This document shows, one piece after another, positions 27,750 through 37,079 of a stretch of 64,000 nucleotides of DNA. The stretch covers positions 1 to 64,000 of the forward strand of contig CACEZK010000004.1 of the NCBI GenBank assembly GCA_902564025.1, written 5' to 3'. The notes under the pieces are model-generated. The model was not told where the DNA came from. It made no database searches and worked only from the letters and a program-made list of their open reading frames with translations. A program made the translations under genes and the position numbers. Source of the stretch: an uncultured Pelagibacteraceae bacterium (GTDB taxonomy: Bacteria; Pseudomonadota; Alphaproteobacteria; Pelagibacterales; AG-422-B15). The first letter of the stretch is position 1; each line of letters begins with the position of its first letter.

Positions 27750-30700
27750 TCTATTAAGACCTTATCATTTAGAATTTTTGATTTATTATAAAATATATTA
27801 CTTAGACTTTTAGGCAAAGCAAGAAGGGCCGGAGTAACAAATAATGTAGCAAATGATGCAAATCCGATGCCCCATATAAGTGACCAAGCAAGCAGAACAA
27901 AGAAATATGTTTCTTCACTTTTATATGCAATTGTTCTATCAAAAATATCTAAACTTATTTGAAGTGCGGATGGAAGCAATCCTGTGATTGTTGTAATAGT
28001 AGTTAAAAAAATTGGCCGAATTCTGTTTTTGCATGCAATTAAAATAGCATCATAGATATTATTATCATTCTTGCTAAGTTCTTTACGATAACTGTCAATT
28101 AAAATAATGTTATTATTAACTACAATTCCCATGCAAGCAACAATCCCAAGTCCTGAAAAGACAATACTAAATTTTAATCCAAGTAATAGAGTTCCGAGTA
28201 AGATTCCTCCAATTGACAGAATTACAGAAAACAAAATTATAAAGGTATGATAAAAGCTATTAAACAGAGTGATTAATACAATAAAAATAGCAACCAAAGC
28301 ACCTAAAAATGCTATTATCAAAAAACTCATTGAGCTAGCTGAGTCCTCTGCTTCACCCGCGAACTTTATAAATACATTTGAAGGCAAATTTAATTCATTT
28401 ACCCAATTTGCTAGATCTTGTTTTACGGCTGATGCGTTTAATTCCTCCTTTATATTTGCGTCAATTACAAGGGTTCTCATTCCTTGTTGTTTTCCAATTG
28501 TAAAAATTTTTTCTCTTTTTTGTTTATCTACAAAGTTAGAAAGAGGAACCAGTCCTTGAGATGTAGAAATATTTGTTCGCTCAATTGAGGAGAATGTTTT
28601 TTCATCAGAGGGCAGATAAATTTTTACAGGTATTCTCTCCTCAGCATTGTCTGGAATAATGTTACCTATAGTTAGACCTGAGGTAGCAATTTTAATACTG
28701 TCTCCGATGGTATTTTTTGATAGGTCATATTTTTTTGTTTCATTTAAATCAATATTATAAATCCACTCAATACCCGTAATTGGATTTTTGATATTTTGGT
28801 CAGTATAAGAGTCATCTTTCAGTAATTTTTGAAGCACAATTTCAGCAAATTGTCGAATTTTTGTAGAATCTGATGACTGTACTTCAATAGTAAGATCTTT
28901 GGCCCATTGCGATCCACTATAATCATTTGCACTAACAGAAATATTTAAGCCTTGTATTACTGACAACCTTTCTTCAAGGTCCTTAATAACTAAATCAGTA
29001 TCTGGTCTGTCTTTGAAATCAATTAAATCTACCCAAATATCCGCAACCATGTCAGTCGGATTATTATCAAATAACCATATCCTATCTCTGTAGATTGTAT
29101 TTCCATAAAAATTTTTGATATGAGGATGTCCGACGATTACATCAATTGTTTCCTCTAAATAACCTTTAGACTCAGCTGGTGATAAATTGCCTTTCGCCAA
29201 AATCTCGATTTCAAGACTGTTTGCTTTATCTTCAGCAAAAAAAACATATTCAGTATTTGACTTTATTGTCCCGGATACAATTGCAAAAAATATTAAGATA
29301 CCAAAAAGAGAAACTTTTATAGGATTAAAAATTATGTAGTTAACGACTATACCATAATATGTATATAACAGACTATCGTAAGGATCTTTTTTGGTCGCCA
29401 TTCCTGCTGTCTTCATTCCAAAAGATGACCCAAGTACAGGAATTATAATCATTGTAACAAAGAAAGAGCATAATAAAACCACTAGAACAGTTCTTGGTAT
29501 TACTCGTATCCACACACCAAAAAAATCTGGCCAAAATGCTAATGGCAAGAACGCTAAAACAGTTGTGAGTGTTGACGCAAATATTGGATAAAACATATCA
29601 TGTGCTGCATTAAGATAAGAAACAGATCTTCTAATTCCCTTTTCTTGTTCTCTTCTTGCATACTCTGTAATTACAATTGGACCATCAACAAGCAGACCCA
29701 CAGATAACACAAGGCCCATTATGCTCATTAAATTATAGGACATGCCCATAAAATTAAGTATTGTTATTGATAGTAAGTAAGTTGTGGGTATTGAAATGCC
29801 AACGAGAAGTCCTACTCGCCACCCAAGAATAGCTACTATAATAGTCATTACAATGATAACGGCAGTTATTACTGTATTCTCAGACGCTGAGATTCTATCA
29901 TTGATGTCCTTAGATTCGTCGGCTATTAGAACAGCAGATGCAATAGGGCTAATAGTTCCATCTAACTCAGCAAGTTTCTTCTTTATGCTCTCATAAAGCG
30001 TAATTGTACTTGAATTTTCTTTTTTGTTTATTTGTAGTAAAATACCCGGGTTACCATTTATGTTGACGTAGTCCTTATTTTTATCAAATGTTTGCTTTAC
30101 GTTTGCAATATCACTTAAATAGATTGTCTTATTTGTTGAGGATTTTATAGGTAATCTCCTAAGCTCTGTTGCTGATTTATATAAAGATTTGATTTTTACA
30201 GAGTAGTCTGAATTGTTATTTGTAATTTTTCCTGCAGAGATAAGGTTGTTATATTTTCGAAAAGAATTGAGTAAATCATTTATTCCTAGGCCGTATTTTT
30301 CCATGGCGGATGCATTGATATTTATGTCTATTATCTCTTCTTTCTTTCCCTTAAATTCTATATCTGTAACATCATATAACTTTTCAAATTCATCTTCATA
30401 TTTTTCAGCCACTTTAACTAATTCTCGATAGCCCATATCACCATGAATACCAACTAGTACAAATTGATAGTTTGATGATTTATGTTCGACTACTTCTCGA
30501 AGATCATAACCCTGAGGAAGCTCTTCGATATTGAGAATTTTATTTCTTACTTCTTTTGCAATATTTGAAATTTCAGTATTTAATTCAAAAGCAACAAGAA
30601 ATGATACAAGTCCATCTTTCGTAATAGAAATAACTTCTTTAGAGTCTTTCATCGTCATCATTTCTTTTTCAATTGGAGTTGTAATTAATCTTTCCACATC

Positions 30701-30877
30701 TGTTGAAGATGCTCCGTCGTAATAAATTATTACTGATACCGATTTCAGGTCTACGTTAGGCCATTCATGTCTTGGAAAACTGGTATAAGATAAGATACCA
30801 ACTAAAAATATCCCTACCAAAATAGTATTAATAGTTTTTTTTCTAAGAAAAATTGTATCAAGTATTTTTTTTAGCAT
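27746..30877 (-). CDS. RND efflux permease, second of a tandem pair
   Basis: A 1043-residue inner-membrane RND permease: N-terminal helix, two large periplasmic loops (about 40-330 and 555-870) and two blocks of membrane helices. In the helix matching AcrB helix 4 the motif is Gly-Leu-Leu-Val-Asp-Gly-Pro-Ile-Val, with a single Asp instead of the AcrB Asp-Asp pair. The helix-10 equivalent has Val-Val-Asn-Asn-Asn-Ile-Ile-Leu-Ile-Asp, without the AcrB lysine. It follows the first permease with no gap, so a mixed trimer like MdtBC is possible. Substrate unknown. Confidence 0.9.
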   Translation of the reverse strand: MLKKILDTIFLRKKTINTILVGIFLVGILSYTSFPRHEWPNVDLKSVSVIIYYDGASSTDVERLITTPIEKEMMTMKDSKEVISITKDGLVSFLVAFELNTEISNIAKEVRNKILNIEELPQGYDLREVVEHKSSNYQFVLVGIHGDMGYRELVKVAEKYEDEFEKLYDVTDIEFKGKKEEIIDININASAMEKYGLGINDLLNSFRKYNNLISAGKITNNNSDYSVKIKSLYKSATELRRLPIKSSTNKTIYLSDIANVKQTFDKNKDYVNINGNPGILLQINKKENSSTITLYESIKKKLAELDGTISPIASAVLIADESKDINDRISASENTVITAVIIVMTIIVAILGWRVGLLVGISIPTTYLLSITILNFMGMSYNLMSIMGLVLSVGLLVDGPIVITEYARREQEKGIRRSVSYLNAAHDMFYPIFASTLTTVLAFLPLAFWPDFFGVWIRVIPRTVLVVLLCSFFVTMIIIPVLGSSFGMKTAGMATKKDPYDSLLYTYYGIVVNYIIFNPIKVSLFGILIFFAIVSGTIKSNTEYVFFAEDKANSLEIEILAKGNLSPAESKGYLEETIDVIVGHPHIKNFYGNTIYRDRIWLFDNNPTDMVADIWVDLIDFKDRPDTDLVIKDLEERLSVIQGLNISVSANDYSGSQWAKDLTIEVQSSDSTKIRQFAEIVLQKLLKDDSYTDQNIKNPITGIEWIYNIDLNETKKYDLSKNTIGDSIKIATSGLTIGNIIPDNAEERIPVKIYLPSDEKTFSSIERTNISTSQGLVPLSNFVDKQKREKIFTIGKQQGMRTLVIDANIKEELNASAVKQDLANWVNELNLPSNVFIKFAGEAEDSASSMSFLIIAFLGALVAIFIVLITLFNSFYHTFIILFSVILSIGGILLGTLLLGLKFSIVFSGLGIVACMGIVVNNNIILIDSYRKELSKNDNNIYDAILIACKNRIRPIFLTTITTITGLLPSALQISLDIFDRTIAYKSEETYFFVLLAWSLIWGIGFASFATLFVTPALLALPKSLSNIFYNKSKILNDKVLID

Positions 30878-33800
30878 TTATGCAAAGGATGGCTTTCTAT
30901 ACTTGCTAATAATTTCTTTAATATGATCTGGTAGAACTAAAAGACAAGGAGTTAGTACAAGTGTTAAAATTGCTGAAAAAGAAATCCCATAAATGATGCA
31001 TTGCGCCAATGGAGCCCAAGATGTAGAAGCGTTTGAGTCATAGGCGATCTCTCTTGCAATGGGATCAATGGAATAGTTGAGTGCTAAAGGGATTAAGCCT
31101 AACATTGTTGTTAATGATGTCAGAAAGATAGGACGCAATCTTTGTGCGCATGCTTTAATTATTCTAGTTCTTACGTCTTCATTGGACTTCGAGGAAATAA
31201 CATTAAAGCTATCAATGAGTATTATATTGTTATTTACCACTATTCCTGCCAAAGATACAATTCCAATACCAGTTAAAAGTGCACTAAACACTTGATCAAA
31301 TATAAGTAAGCCTAACATAACTCCGGCTGTACTTAGTACGACTGCACTTAAAATTATTGTCATCTGATAAAAATTATTAAATTGAGTAACCAGTAATGCA
31401 GCCATTAACATGATTGATATAATAAATGCCTGCGTAACAAAATTAAGGGAATTCACCTGTTCTTCGTTATCACCCCCAAATTCGATATCAATATTTGCGG
31501 GAATACTTTGGTCTTTGATCCATGTTTCAAATAGCTTTAATCTTGACTCAGGCGTAAATCCTGAAGACACATCTGCTTTAATTATTGTGACATGCTTTGA
31601 GTCAAATTTTCTTACATAATTTACTTTTTGTTGAGGTTTTTTTTCAACAAAATTTGAAATAGGAACCAAGCCAGATTCTGTATTTATTAAAATATTATCA
31701 AGCTCATCAATATATCTCTCTTTTTTTGGATACCTTAAGACAATATCTAATTCTTCATCAATATCTTTTGGTCTATAAGAACCTATAGTAAGTCCGCTAG
31801 TAATAAGGCCAATAGAATTTCCAATTGTAGGTATATCAGCCCCAAATTTAGCAGCTTTAGGTTTATCAACAAAAAGTTCCCATTCAACTCCGGGAACAGG
31901 AAGAGTGCTTTCTAGGTTGACAATTCCATCTATTTCGCTCAAATAATTTTTTATCTCTTGAGCAACATTCATTGTGGAGTCTCTACTTGGCCCAAGAACC
32001 CTTATTTCGATATCTTTACCAGTAGGAGGTCCACCTTCTTGTGCTTTGATTTCAGTTTTAATACCTGGTATTTTATCCAATTCTTTTCTCATATTTTCAA
32101 TTACAACTCTCCCATTCTCCCTCTCTTTTCTGTCAGTAAATTCGAAGAAAAATGATGCGATCGTATCATCAGAACTGCTTCCACCAGTTCTAAAATTATT
32201 GAATCTTCCAGTTTGTAAAAATAAATTCTTTATTCCTTTTGTATTGTATACAATTTCCTCAACAGACTCAGAGAGTTCATCAATTTGTTCAATAGTAAGA
32301 TTCCCACGAGCTTGTATTTTACCGTAGCCGGCGAATGGATCACTTTGGGAAACTAAAACAACACCTTGGCCTACCGACGAATAAGTTGAAATAACAATAA
32401 ACGAAAATGCAATAATCGATCCGCTGATTAGTAATGGTCTTTTAAGAACTATGCTTAAAAAATTTATATACTTACCAACAACCCCTTCAACTTTAGTAAG
32501 GTCATATGTATGTTCAGAACTAATTGATTGCACAGTTTTTTTGCTCATCTCCGAAGCTTTTCCAAATATACTTCCGATTACAGGCACAATCATTAAGCTA
32601 TAAATTAAAGCAACTGTTAATATAATAAATATCGTAATAGGGAGGACTCTCATGAACTGTCCACTTACGCCGGGCCAAAAAAATAGGGGTATAAAAACAG
32701 CTAATGTTGTCGCTGCTGATGCCGTAACGGGCCAAAACATTCTTTTTGCAGCATAGATAAAAGCAGTCTTTTTATCATATCCTTCTACCATCTTTCTGTC
32801 AGCTAATTCCACAACGACGATTGAGCCGTCTATTAACATTCCTAAGGCCACAAGCATACCAAAAATAACCATAAAATTATATGTAAACCCAAGAGCATAT
32901 AAAATGAAAATTGCAATAATGATTGATACTGGAATACCGGAGCCAACTATTAAAGATGATCTAATTCCAAATGTAATCATAGCTACGATTAGAACAAACA
33001 TAGTAGCCATTATAATGTTTCCTTGAAGTGAATTAACTTGCTCAAGCATTGTATCCTTGGTGTTCAATACATAACCTAGGCGAATATCAGAAGAAATCTT
33101 AGATTGATATTTTTCTACAATGTTTTCTACCTTATTAATCGTACTTATTAGGTTTGCCCCACGGGCTTTTTTAACTCCCAGGCAAATACTTTGATTTTGA
33201 TTTATGCTTGCAAAAAAGGTTCGCTCTTTGAAATTTCTTTTCACTTCAGAAATATCTGACAACAATACAACGCCATTAGAAGAAGATCTTATTGGTATTG
33301 AATTGATCTCGCTTTCGTCCTCAAATAAGCCTGGCACATCTACCGAGAATTGTCCTTGTCCGGTTTCTATCTCACCTGCCATGACAGCTTGATTGTTGTT
33401 GTTAATTGCTCTGATTATTTCATAGAGGGAAATGTTATAGTTTTCAATTTGGTTACGATTAAGTATGGCTTCTAATTGTTCATCTCTGTTTCCAATCAGA
33501 TCTACCTCAAATATTTCAGGAAGAAGCTCTATTTCATTTTTAATATCTCTCATGATATTTAGAAGATCTCTTTCTTGTGCAATATCTGATGAAATTGCAA
33601 CAATAATTGATGGATCATCAGACAACGATACTTCTCTGACAATTGGTTCCTTAGCGTCATCAGGAAATTTAGATTTAGCTTCATTAACAGCATCTCTGAC
33701 ACTGTCTAAAGATTTTGACATCGTCTCGGCTGCTTCAAATTCTACGACTGCTGCAGCGTAACCTTCGAAGCCAAAAGCTTGAAGTTTTTTTACACCTTCT

Positions 33801-34015
33801 ATTGACCTTAATTCTTCCTCTAATGGACGGACAAGCAATCTCTCGGAGTCAGATGGTGACACGCCTGGAAGACCAACTCCTGCATATACAACGGGAATAG
33901 TAATGTCAGGCTCAGCTTCTACAGGAATATTAATCCGACCAAAAATACCAGCAACTATAAGAACTAACAGAAATGCAAGAGCCGTTCTTTTTCTATCTAC
34001 AAAAAACTCAATCAT
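30878..34015 (-). CDS. RND efflux permease, first of a tandem pair
   Basis: A 1045-residue RND permease starting Phe-Phe-Val-Asp-Arg-Lys-Arg, with the usual Val-Glu-Ala-Glu-Pro-Asp-Ile near residue 33, two periplasmic loops and twelve predicted helices. The helix-4 motif is Gly-Met-Leu-Ile-Asp-Gly-Ser-Ile-Val-Val-Val-Glu and the helix-10 region has Val-Asn-Asn-Asn-Ile-Ile-Leu-Ile-Asp-Ser, the same pattern as its tandem partner. Start directly abuts the adaptor stop. It pumps compounds to the periplasmic adaptor and outer membrane channel by proton motive force. Confidence 0.93.
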   Translation of the reverse strand: MIEFFVDRKRTALAFLLVLIVAGIFGRINIPVEAEPDITIPVVYAGVGLPGVSPSDSERLLVRPLEEELRSIEGVKKLQAFGFEGYAAAVVEFEAAETMSKSLDSVRDAVNEAKSKFPDDAKEPIVREVSLSDDPSIIVAISSDIAQERDLLNIMRDIKNEIELLPEIFEVDLIGNRDEQLEAILNRNQIENYNISLYEIIRAINNNNQAVMAGEIETGQGQFSVDVPGLFEDESEINSIPIRSSSNGVVLLSDISEVKRNFKERTFFASINQNQSICLGVKKARGANLISTINKVENIVEKYQSKISSDIRLGYVLNTKDTMLEQVNSLQGNIIMATMFVLIVAMITFGIRSSLIVGSGIPVSIIIAIFILYALGFTYNFMVIFGMLVALGMLIDGSIVVVELADRKMVEGYDKKTAFIYAAKRMFWPVTASAATTLAVFIPLFFWPGVSGQFMRVLPITIFIILTVALIYSLMIVPVIGSIFGKASEMSKKTVQSISSEHTYDLTKVEGVVGKYINFLSIVLKRPLLISGSIIAFSFIVISTYSSVGQGVVLVSQSDPFAGYGKIQARGNLTIEQIDELSESVEEIVYNTKGIKNLFLQTGRFNNFRTGGSSSDDTIASFFFEFTDRKERENGRVVIENMRKELDKIPGIKTEIKAQEGGPPTGKDIEIRVLGPSRDSTMNVAQEIKNYLSEIDGIVNLESTLPVPGVEWELFVDKPKAAKFGADIPTIGNSIGLITSGLTIGSYRPKDIDEELDIVLRYPKKERYIDELDNILINTESGLVPISNFVEKKPQQKVNYVRKFDSKHVTIIKADVSSGFTPESRLKLFETWIKDQSIPANIDIEFGGDNEEQVNSLNFVTQAFIISIMLMAALLVTQFNNFYQMTIILSAVVLSTAGVMLGLLIFDQVFSALLTGIGIVSLAGIVVNNNIILIDSFNVISSKSNEDVRTRIIKACAQRLRPIFLTSLTTMLGLIPLALNYSIDPIAREIAYDSNASTSWAPLAQCIIYGISFSAILTLVLTPCLLVLPDHIKEIISKYRKPSFA

Positions 34016-35074
34016 TTAATAGTTAATATCTTGTCCTTCAATCACATATTCTTGACCGACTGTGATAATTTTAGTTTTTTTAGGCAAGCCCTCCACCCAT
34101 AGTCCTTCCGGAGTATCTTCAATTATTGAAATACTTTTAAACGAAGCCTTATTATCAACTGCGATTTTTACACCTAGTTCTCCACTGTCATCTAGAGATA
34201 ATAAATAAGAAGGAATTAAATGTGCAGAGGTTTCGCGAATAGGCACCTTTATTTCCGCTGTCAGTCCCTCCCTAATTTCACCATCTACATTAGATATTTC
34301 AGCTTCAACCGCGTAGGTTCTTGTCATAGGTGAAGCACTCTTACTTACAAATTTAATTTGGCCATTTAAACTTTTGTTATTTAAAAGTTCGATCTCAACA
34401 GTTGAACCTTTTTTAATTTTACTTACCTCTTTTTCTGTTACCTCACCAATAACCTTCATTGGATCTAATTGAATAATTGTTACACAAGGTAAGCTTGGTC
34501 CAATTAAAGACCCTATTTCGACATGCACTTCTTCAATGTACCCGTCAAAAGGGGCTAATATTTTTGTATTACTTAATTCATTTTGTGCCATCTCTACTTT
34601 AGCATCAGCACTTTTAAGCTTTGCCTCAGCCATTGCCAAATCATTCTCAGATCGATAACCATCAATTTTAAGCTTGTTTATCGCATCATACTGTAGACTG
34701 GCTTGATTTTGAAGTGCAAGCGCCTCATCTAACATTGCCGATCTATTTTCTTCTTCCAAACTGCAAACTAAATCACCTTTTTTGACAAACTCACCCTTAG
34801 AGGATGTGGATATAACGTTAGAAGAAGTTTTTGGATTTAAATTAATTTTCTTATTAGCTTCGGTTTTACCCCTGATTGTTAAATAAAATACCTTTTTTTC
34901 TGAGATTGTTTCCATTACTCTCACCGAAACAGTATTATTTGTCTCTACCGATACTTCATTACCCTCAACTAATTCAATATCATTATTGCCACCCAAGACA
35001 CCTGATAAGATCCAAATGAGCACAGCAGCAAGTATGTAAAAAGCTATCATATAGTTACTGAATAAAAATCTCAT
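34016..35074 (-). CDS. RND periplasmic adaptor (membrane fusion protein)
   Basis: A 352-residue HlyD/AcrA-type adaptor: one N-terminal membrane anchor (about 8-27), a lipoyl-like half with Gly-Lys-Thr-Glu-Ala-Asn-Lys, a helical hairpin around residues 110-175, the second lipoyl half Ile-Leu-Ala-Pro-Phe-Asp-Gly-Tyr-Ile near 178, and beta-barrel domains. It bridges the RND permeases and the TolC-like protein. Only one adaptor gene serves two permease genes. Confidence 0.92.
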   Translation of the reverse strand: MRFLFSNYMIAFYILAAVLIWILSGVLGGNNDIELVEGNEVSVETNNTVSVRVMETISEKKVFYLTIRGKTEANKKINLNPKTSSNVISTSSKGEFVKKGDLVCSLEEENRSAMLDEALALQNQASLQYDAINKLKIDGYRSENDLAMAEAKLKSADAKVEMAQNELSNTKILAPFDGYIEEVHVEIGSLIGPSLPCVTIIQLDPMKVIGEVTEKEVSKIKKGSTVEIELLNNKSLNGQIKFVSKSASPMTRTYAVEAEISNVDGEIREGLTAEIKVPIRETSAHLIPSYLLSLDDSGELGVKIAVDNKASFKSISIIEDTPEGLWVEGLPKKTKIITVGQEYVIEGQDINY

Positions 35075-35092
35075 ATTTGTACCTCGATATTA

Positions 35093-35653
35093 TTAATTAA
35101 TTTTTTTCTTAAGCAGGTGTCTATTTTTTTCCATGTAATTTAGTCCCGTTTCAATTAATGCTGATGCAAGGCCCCTAATAAATGAAACTGACTTTTCGTT
35201 TCTGATTGCGTCTAAATTTCCTGGAACAGGACCATCGTATTTGAATTGTTCAAGCTTTTGTCTCAAATATAAAACACGTTCGTTTAAAACAGTATTCATA
35301 GTTTCGTTTGGTATATATTTTGAGAATAATAAAAGAAGAAAAAATTCAGATTTAATTTGATCTCCAAAATTTCCTGATCGAATATAAGAAGATGCATCAC
35401 CAAGTAAATTATCTTTCATTAATTCCATTCCCTTTTTAGTTATTGTGTAAACTTTTTTATCAGGTTTTTTACTTTGAGAATGTTGCTTACAGGATACATA
35501 TTTATCCGCTTGTAAGCTGTTTAAGGTTGGGTAGATAGTTCCGAAGCTTAAGCTATAAAAGTCTGATAATGGCCCTTCAAACATTTGTTTGATTTCATAG
35601 CCGGATCTCGGTCCGAGCGATAGAAGTCCTAAACAAAGTGTTTCTTTTTGCAT
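35093..35653 (-). CDS. PadR-family transcriptional regulator
   Basis: A 186-residue regulator with an N-terminal winged helix: Cys-Leu-Gly-Leu-Leu-Ser-x-Gly-Pro-Arg-Ser-Gly-Tyr-Glu-Ile near residue 6, Leu-Ser-Phe-Gly-Thr-Ile-Tyr-Pro-Thr-Leu near 36, and Lys-x-Tyr-Thr-Ile-Thr-x-Lys-Gly near 68, followed by a helical dimer domain. PadR repressors often control their own efflux operon and release DNA on binding the drug. It is placed inside the operon between the TolC-like gene and the adaptor, so self-repression through the two palindromes upstream of 36941 is likely. Confidence 0.92.
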   Translation of the reverse strand: MQKETLCLGLLSLGPRSGYEIKQMFEGPLSDFYSLSFGTIYPTLNSLQADKYVSCKQHSQSKKPDKKVYTITKKGMELMKDNLLGDASSYIRSGNFGDQIKSEFFLLLLFSKYIPNETMNTVLNERVLYLRQKLEQFKYDGPVPGNLDAIRNEKSVSFIRGLASALIETGLNYMEKNRHLLKKKIN

Positions 35654-35654
35654 A

Positions 35655-36941
35655 TTAATTTATTCCTAGTGATGACAAATTTAGAATACCAGACATATAC
35701 ATTACTTGAGCTTTTGTGATTTCACGGTCTTTTTGCTCTTGGAAGTACTTGATTTCTGAATTAAGCAAACTTTGTCTAGCTGTAAGCACATCAAGGACGC
35801 TTCTTTCTCCTACTTCTTCTTCTATAACAGTACCTTCGTATGCAGTTTTATTAGCTAAAAAATTCAATTTAGCCGCTTCAACTGTTTCGTCAGTAATAAG
35901 ATAGTTTTCCCAAATGTTCTCTGCAAGTGAGAGTGTTTCGTCTGTAGTTTTTTGTATAAGAATTATTTGACTGTTTTTCTGTTTTTTTGCTTTTCTTATA
36001 TTAGACAGAGATTTTCCTGATGTAAAAATTGGCCATGTGACTGTTGCTTGCAATTCTTCATTTGTAAGTTCATCTATAGTTGTGGAATACTCGTCAAGCT
36101 CTGTTTTTGAAGCTGTAAGATTAATTTGTGGGTACAAGGCTGATCTAGCTACCCCAATATTGGCGTTGTAAACATCGAGCGTTGAATTGACTATTCTTAT
36201 TGTATAATTATTTAAAATTACTAATTCTCTATACTTTTCATATGTATCAGGAACCTCTGAATTGATTTCAGAAAATGTTAAATTGTTTGGTTTAGTTCCA
36301 ATTAAATTATAAAAGGAATTCATAGTATTTTTTAAATTTATTTTTGCATCCAGAAGATTAATTTTTGAATTATTAAGAAAAGCATCTGATTGCGCAACAT
36401 CAGTCTTAGAAGCTAATCCAACCTCAAACTCCTTGCTTGTCGCATTAAACCTCTCACTCACCGAATTAAAGTTATCTTTATTTGATTGAACTATCTTTTG
36501 CGCAAGTAATACATTGTAGTAGGCGTCTATTGTTTCTAAGATAATGTCCTGCGTGACTTTAGATTGGGTAAGATTTTGAATATGTAATTGTTCCTTAGAG
36601 GAGAGTGAACTATAAAATCGACTAAAACCACTAAATATATTTTGTGATAGGACAATTGATTTACTGCTAGGTGATAACTCGTAACTATTTGTGGTACTTC
36701 CAGACTGACTTTTAATGTCGGAGTAATCATTTTCAGATAAACTGCTACTTAGGGTTATCGTTGGAAAGTAGTCTGTTGTTGATTGAAGATAATCTTCTTT
36801 AGCCATATCAACATTTATCGCCTCAATCTTGATTGATAAATTATTAGATAGTGAGTCATTGACCGCTTCCTTAAGACTCAAGGCCTGAACAGAAACATTT
36901 AACAATAAGAAAACCAGTACAAAGTGTATTGTGTATTTCAT
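35655..36941 (-). CDS. TolC-family outer membrane efflux protein
   Basis: A 428-residue protein with a signal peptide (about 1-20), two long-helix repeats typical of TolC (Ala-Tyr-Tyr-Asn-Val-Leu-Leu-Ala near residue 140 and a parallel segment in the second half), and Ala-Leu-Tyr-Pro-Gln-Ile-Asn-Leu near 270. It should form the outer membrane channel of the pump. It is the first gene of the operon, one base before padR, and the twin palindrome lies just upstream. Confidence 0.92.
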   Translation of the reverse strand: MKYTIHFVLVFLLLNVSVQALSLKEAVNDSLSNNLSIKIEAINVDMAKEDYLQSTTDYFPTITLSSSLSENDYSDIKSQSGSTTNSYELSPSSKSIVLSQNIFSGFSRFYSSLSSKEQLHIQNLTQSKVTQDIILETIDAYYNVLLAQKIVQSNKDNFNSVSERFNATSKEFEVGLASKTDVAQSDAFLNNSKINLLDAKINLKNTMNSFYNLIGTKPNNLTFSEINSEVPDTYEKYRELVILNNYTIRIVNSTLDVYNANIGVARSALYPQINLTASKTELDEYSTTIDELTNEELQATVTWPIFTSGKSLSNIRKAKKQKNSQIILIQKTTDETLSLAENIWENYLITDETVEAAKLNFLANKTAYEGTVIEEEVGERSVLDVLTARQSLLNSEIKYFQEQKDREITKAQVMYMSGILNLSSLGIN

Positions 36942-36963
36942 CTATATCCTATAAAAAAGAGCG

Positions 36964-36988
36964 TATATATATCAGATTGATATATATA
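36964..36988. promoter_or_regulatory. proximal palindromic operator upstream of the efflux operon
   Basis: Two perfect 11-base arms, TATATATATCA and TGATATATATA, are separated by GAT. The site is 23 bases upstream of the TolC-like start codon. It lies between a possible minus-strand -35 (TTGATT, 36993-36988) and -10 (TATATA, 36971-36966), so binding would block that promoter. PadR is the likely ligand because its gene is in this operon (inference). Confidence 0.65.
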
Positions 36989-36996
36989 ATCAATAC

Positions 36997-37015
36997 CTAT
37001 ATCATATTGATATAG
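36997..37015. promoter_or_regulatory. distal palindromic operator, same core as the proximal one
   Basis: Arms CTATATCA and TGATATAG flank TAT. The core TATATCA-N3-TGATATA is shared with the site at 36964-36988. The two centres are 30 bases apart, close to three DNA turns, so two dimers could sit on the same face. The site could also affect the divergent rlmE gene at 37080. Confidence 0.65.
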
Positions 37016-37079
37016 TTTAAATCTTTAAGTTATCAAATAGGTTTTTTTCAGCTATAAATGATTGAAAAATAACAATTTT

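Noticed and set aside
28269-33900. Several plus-strand ORFs of 60-117 codons opposite the RND permeases
   Set aside because: They are antisense shadows in long, well-supported genes, with no ribosome sites or domain signals.
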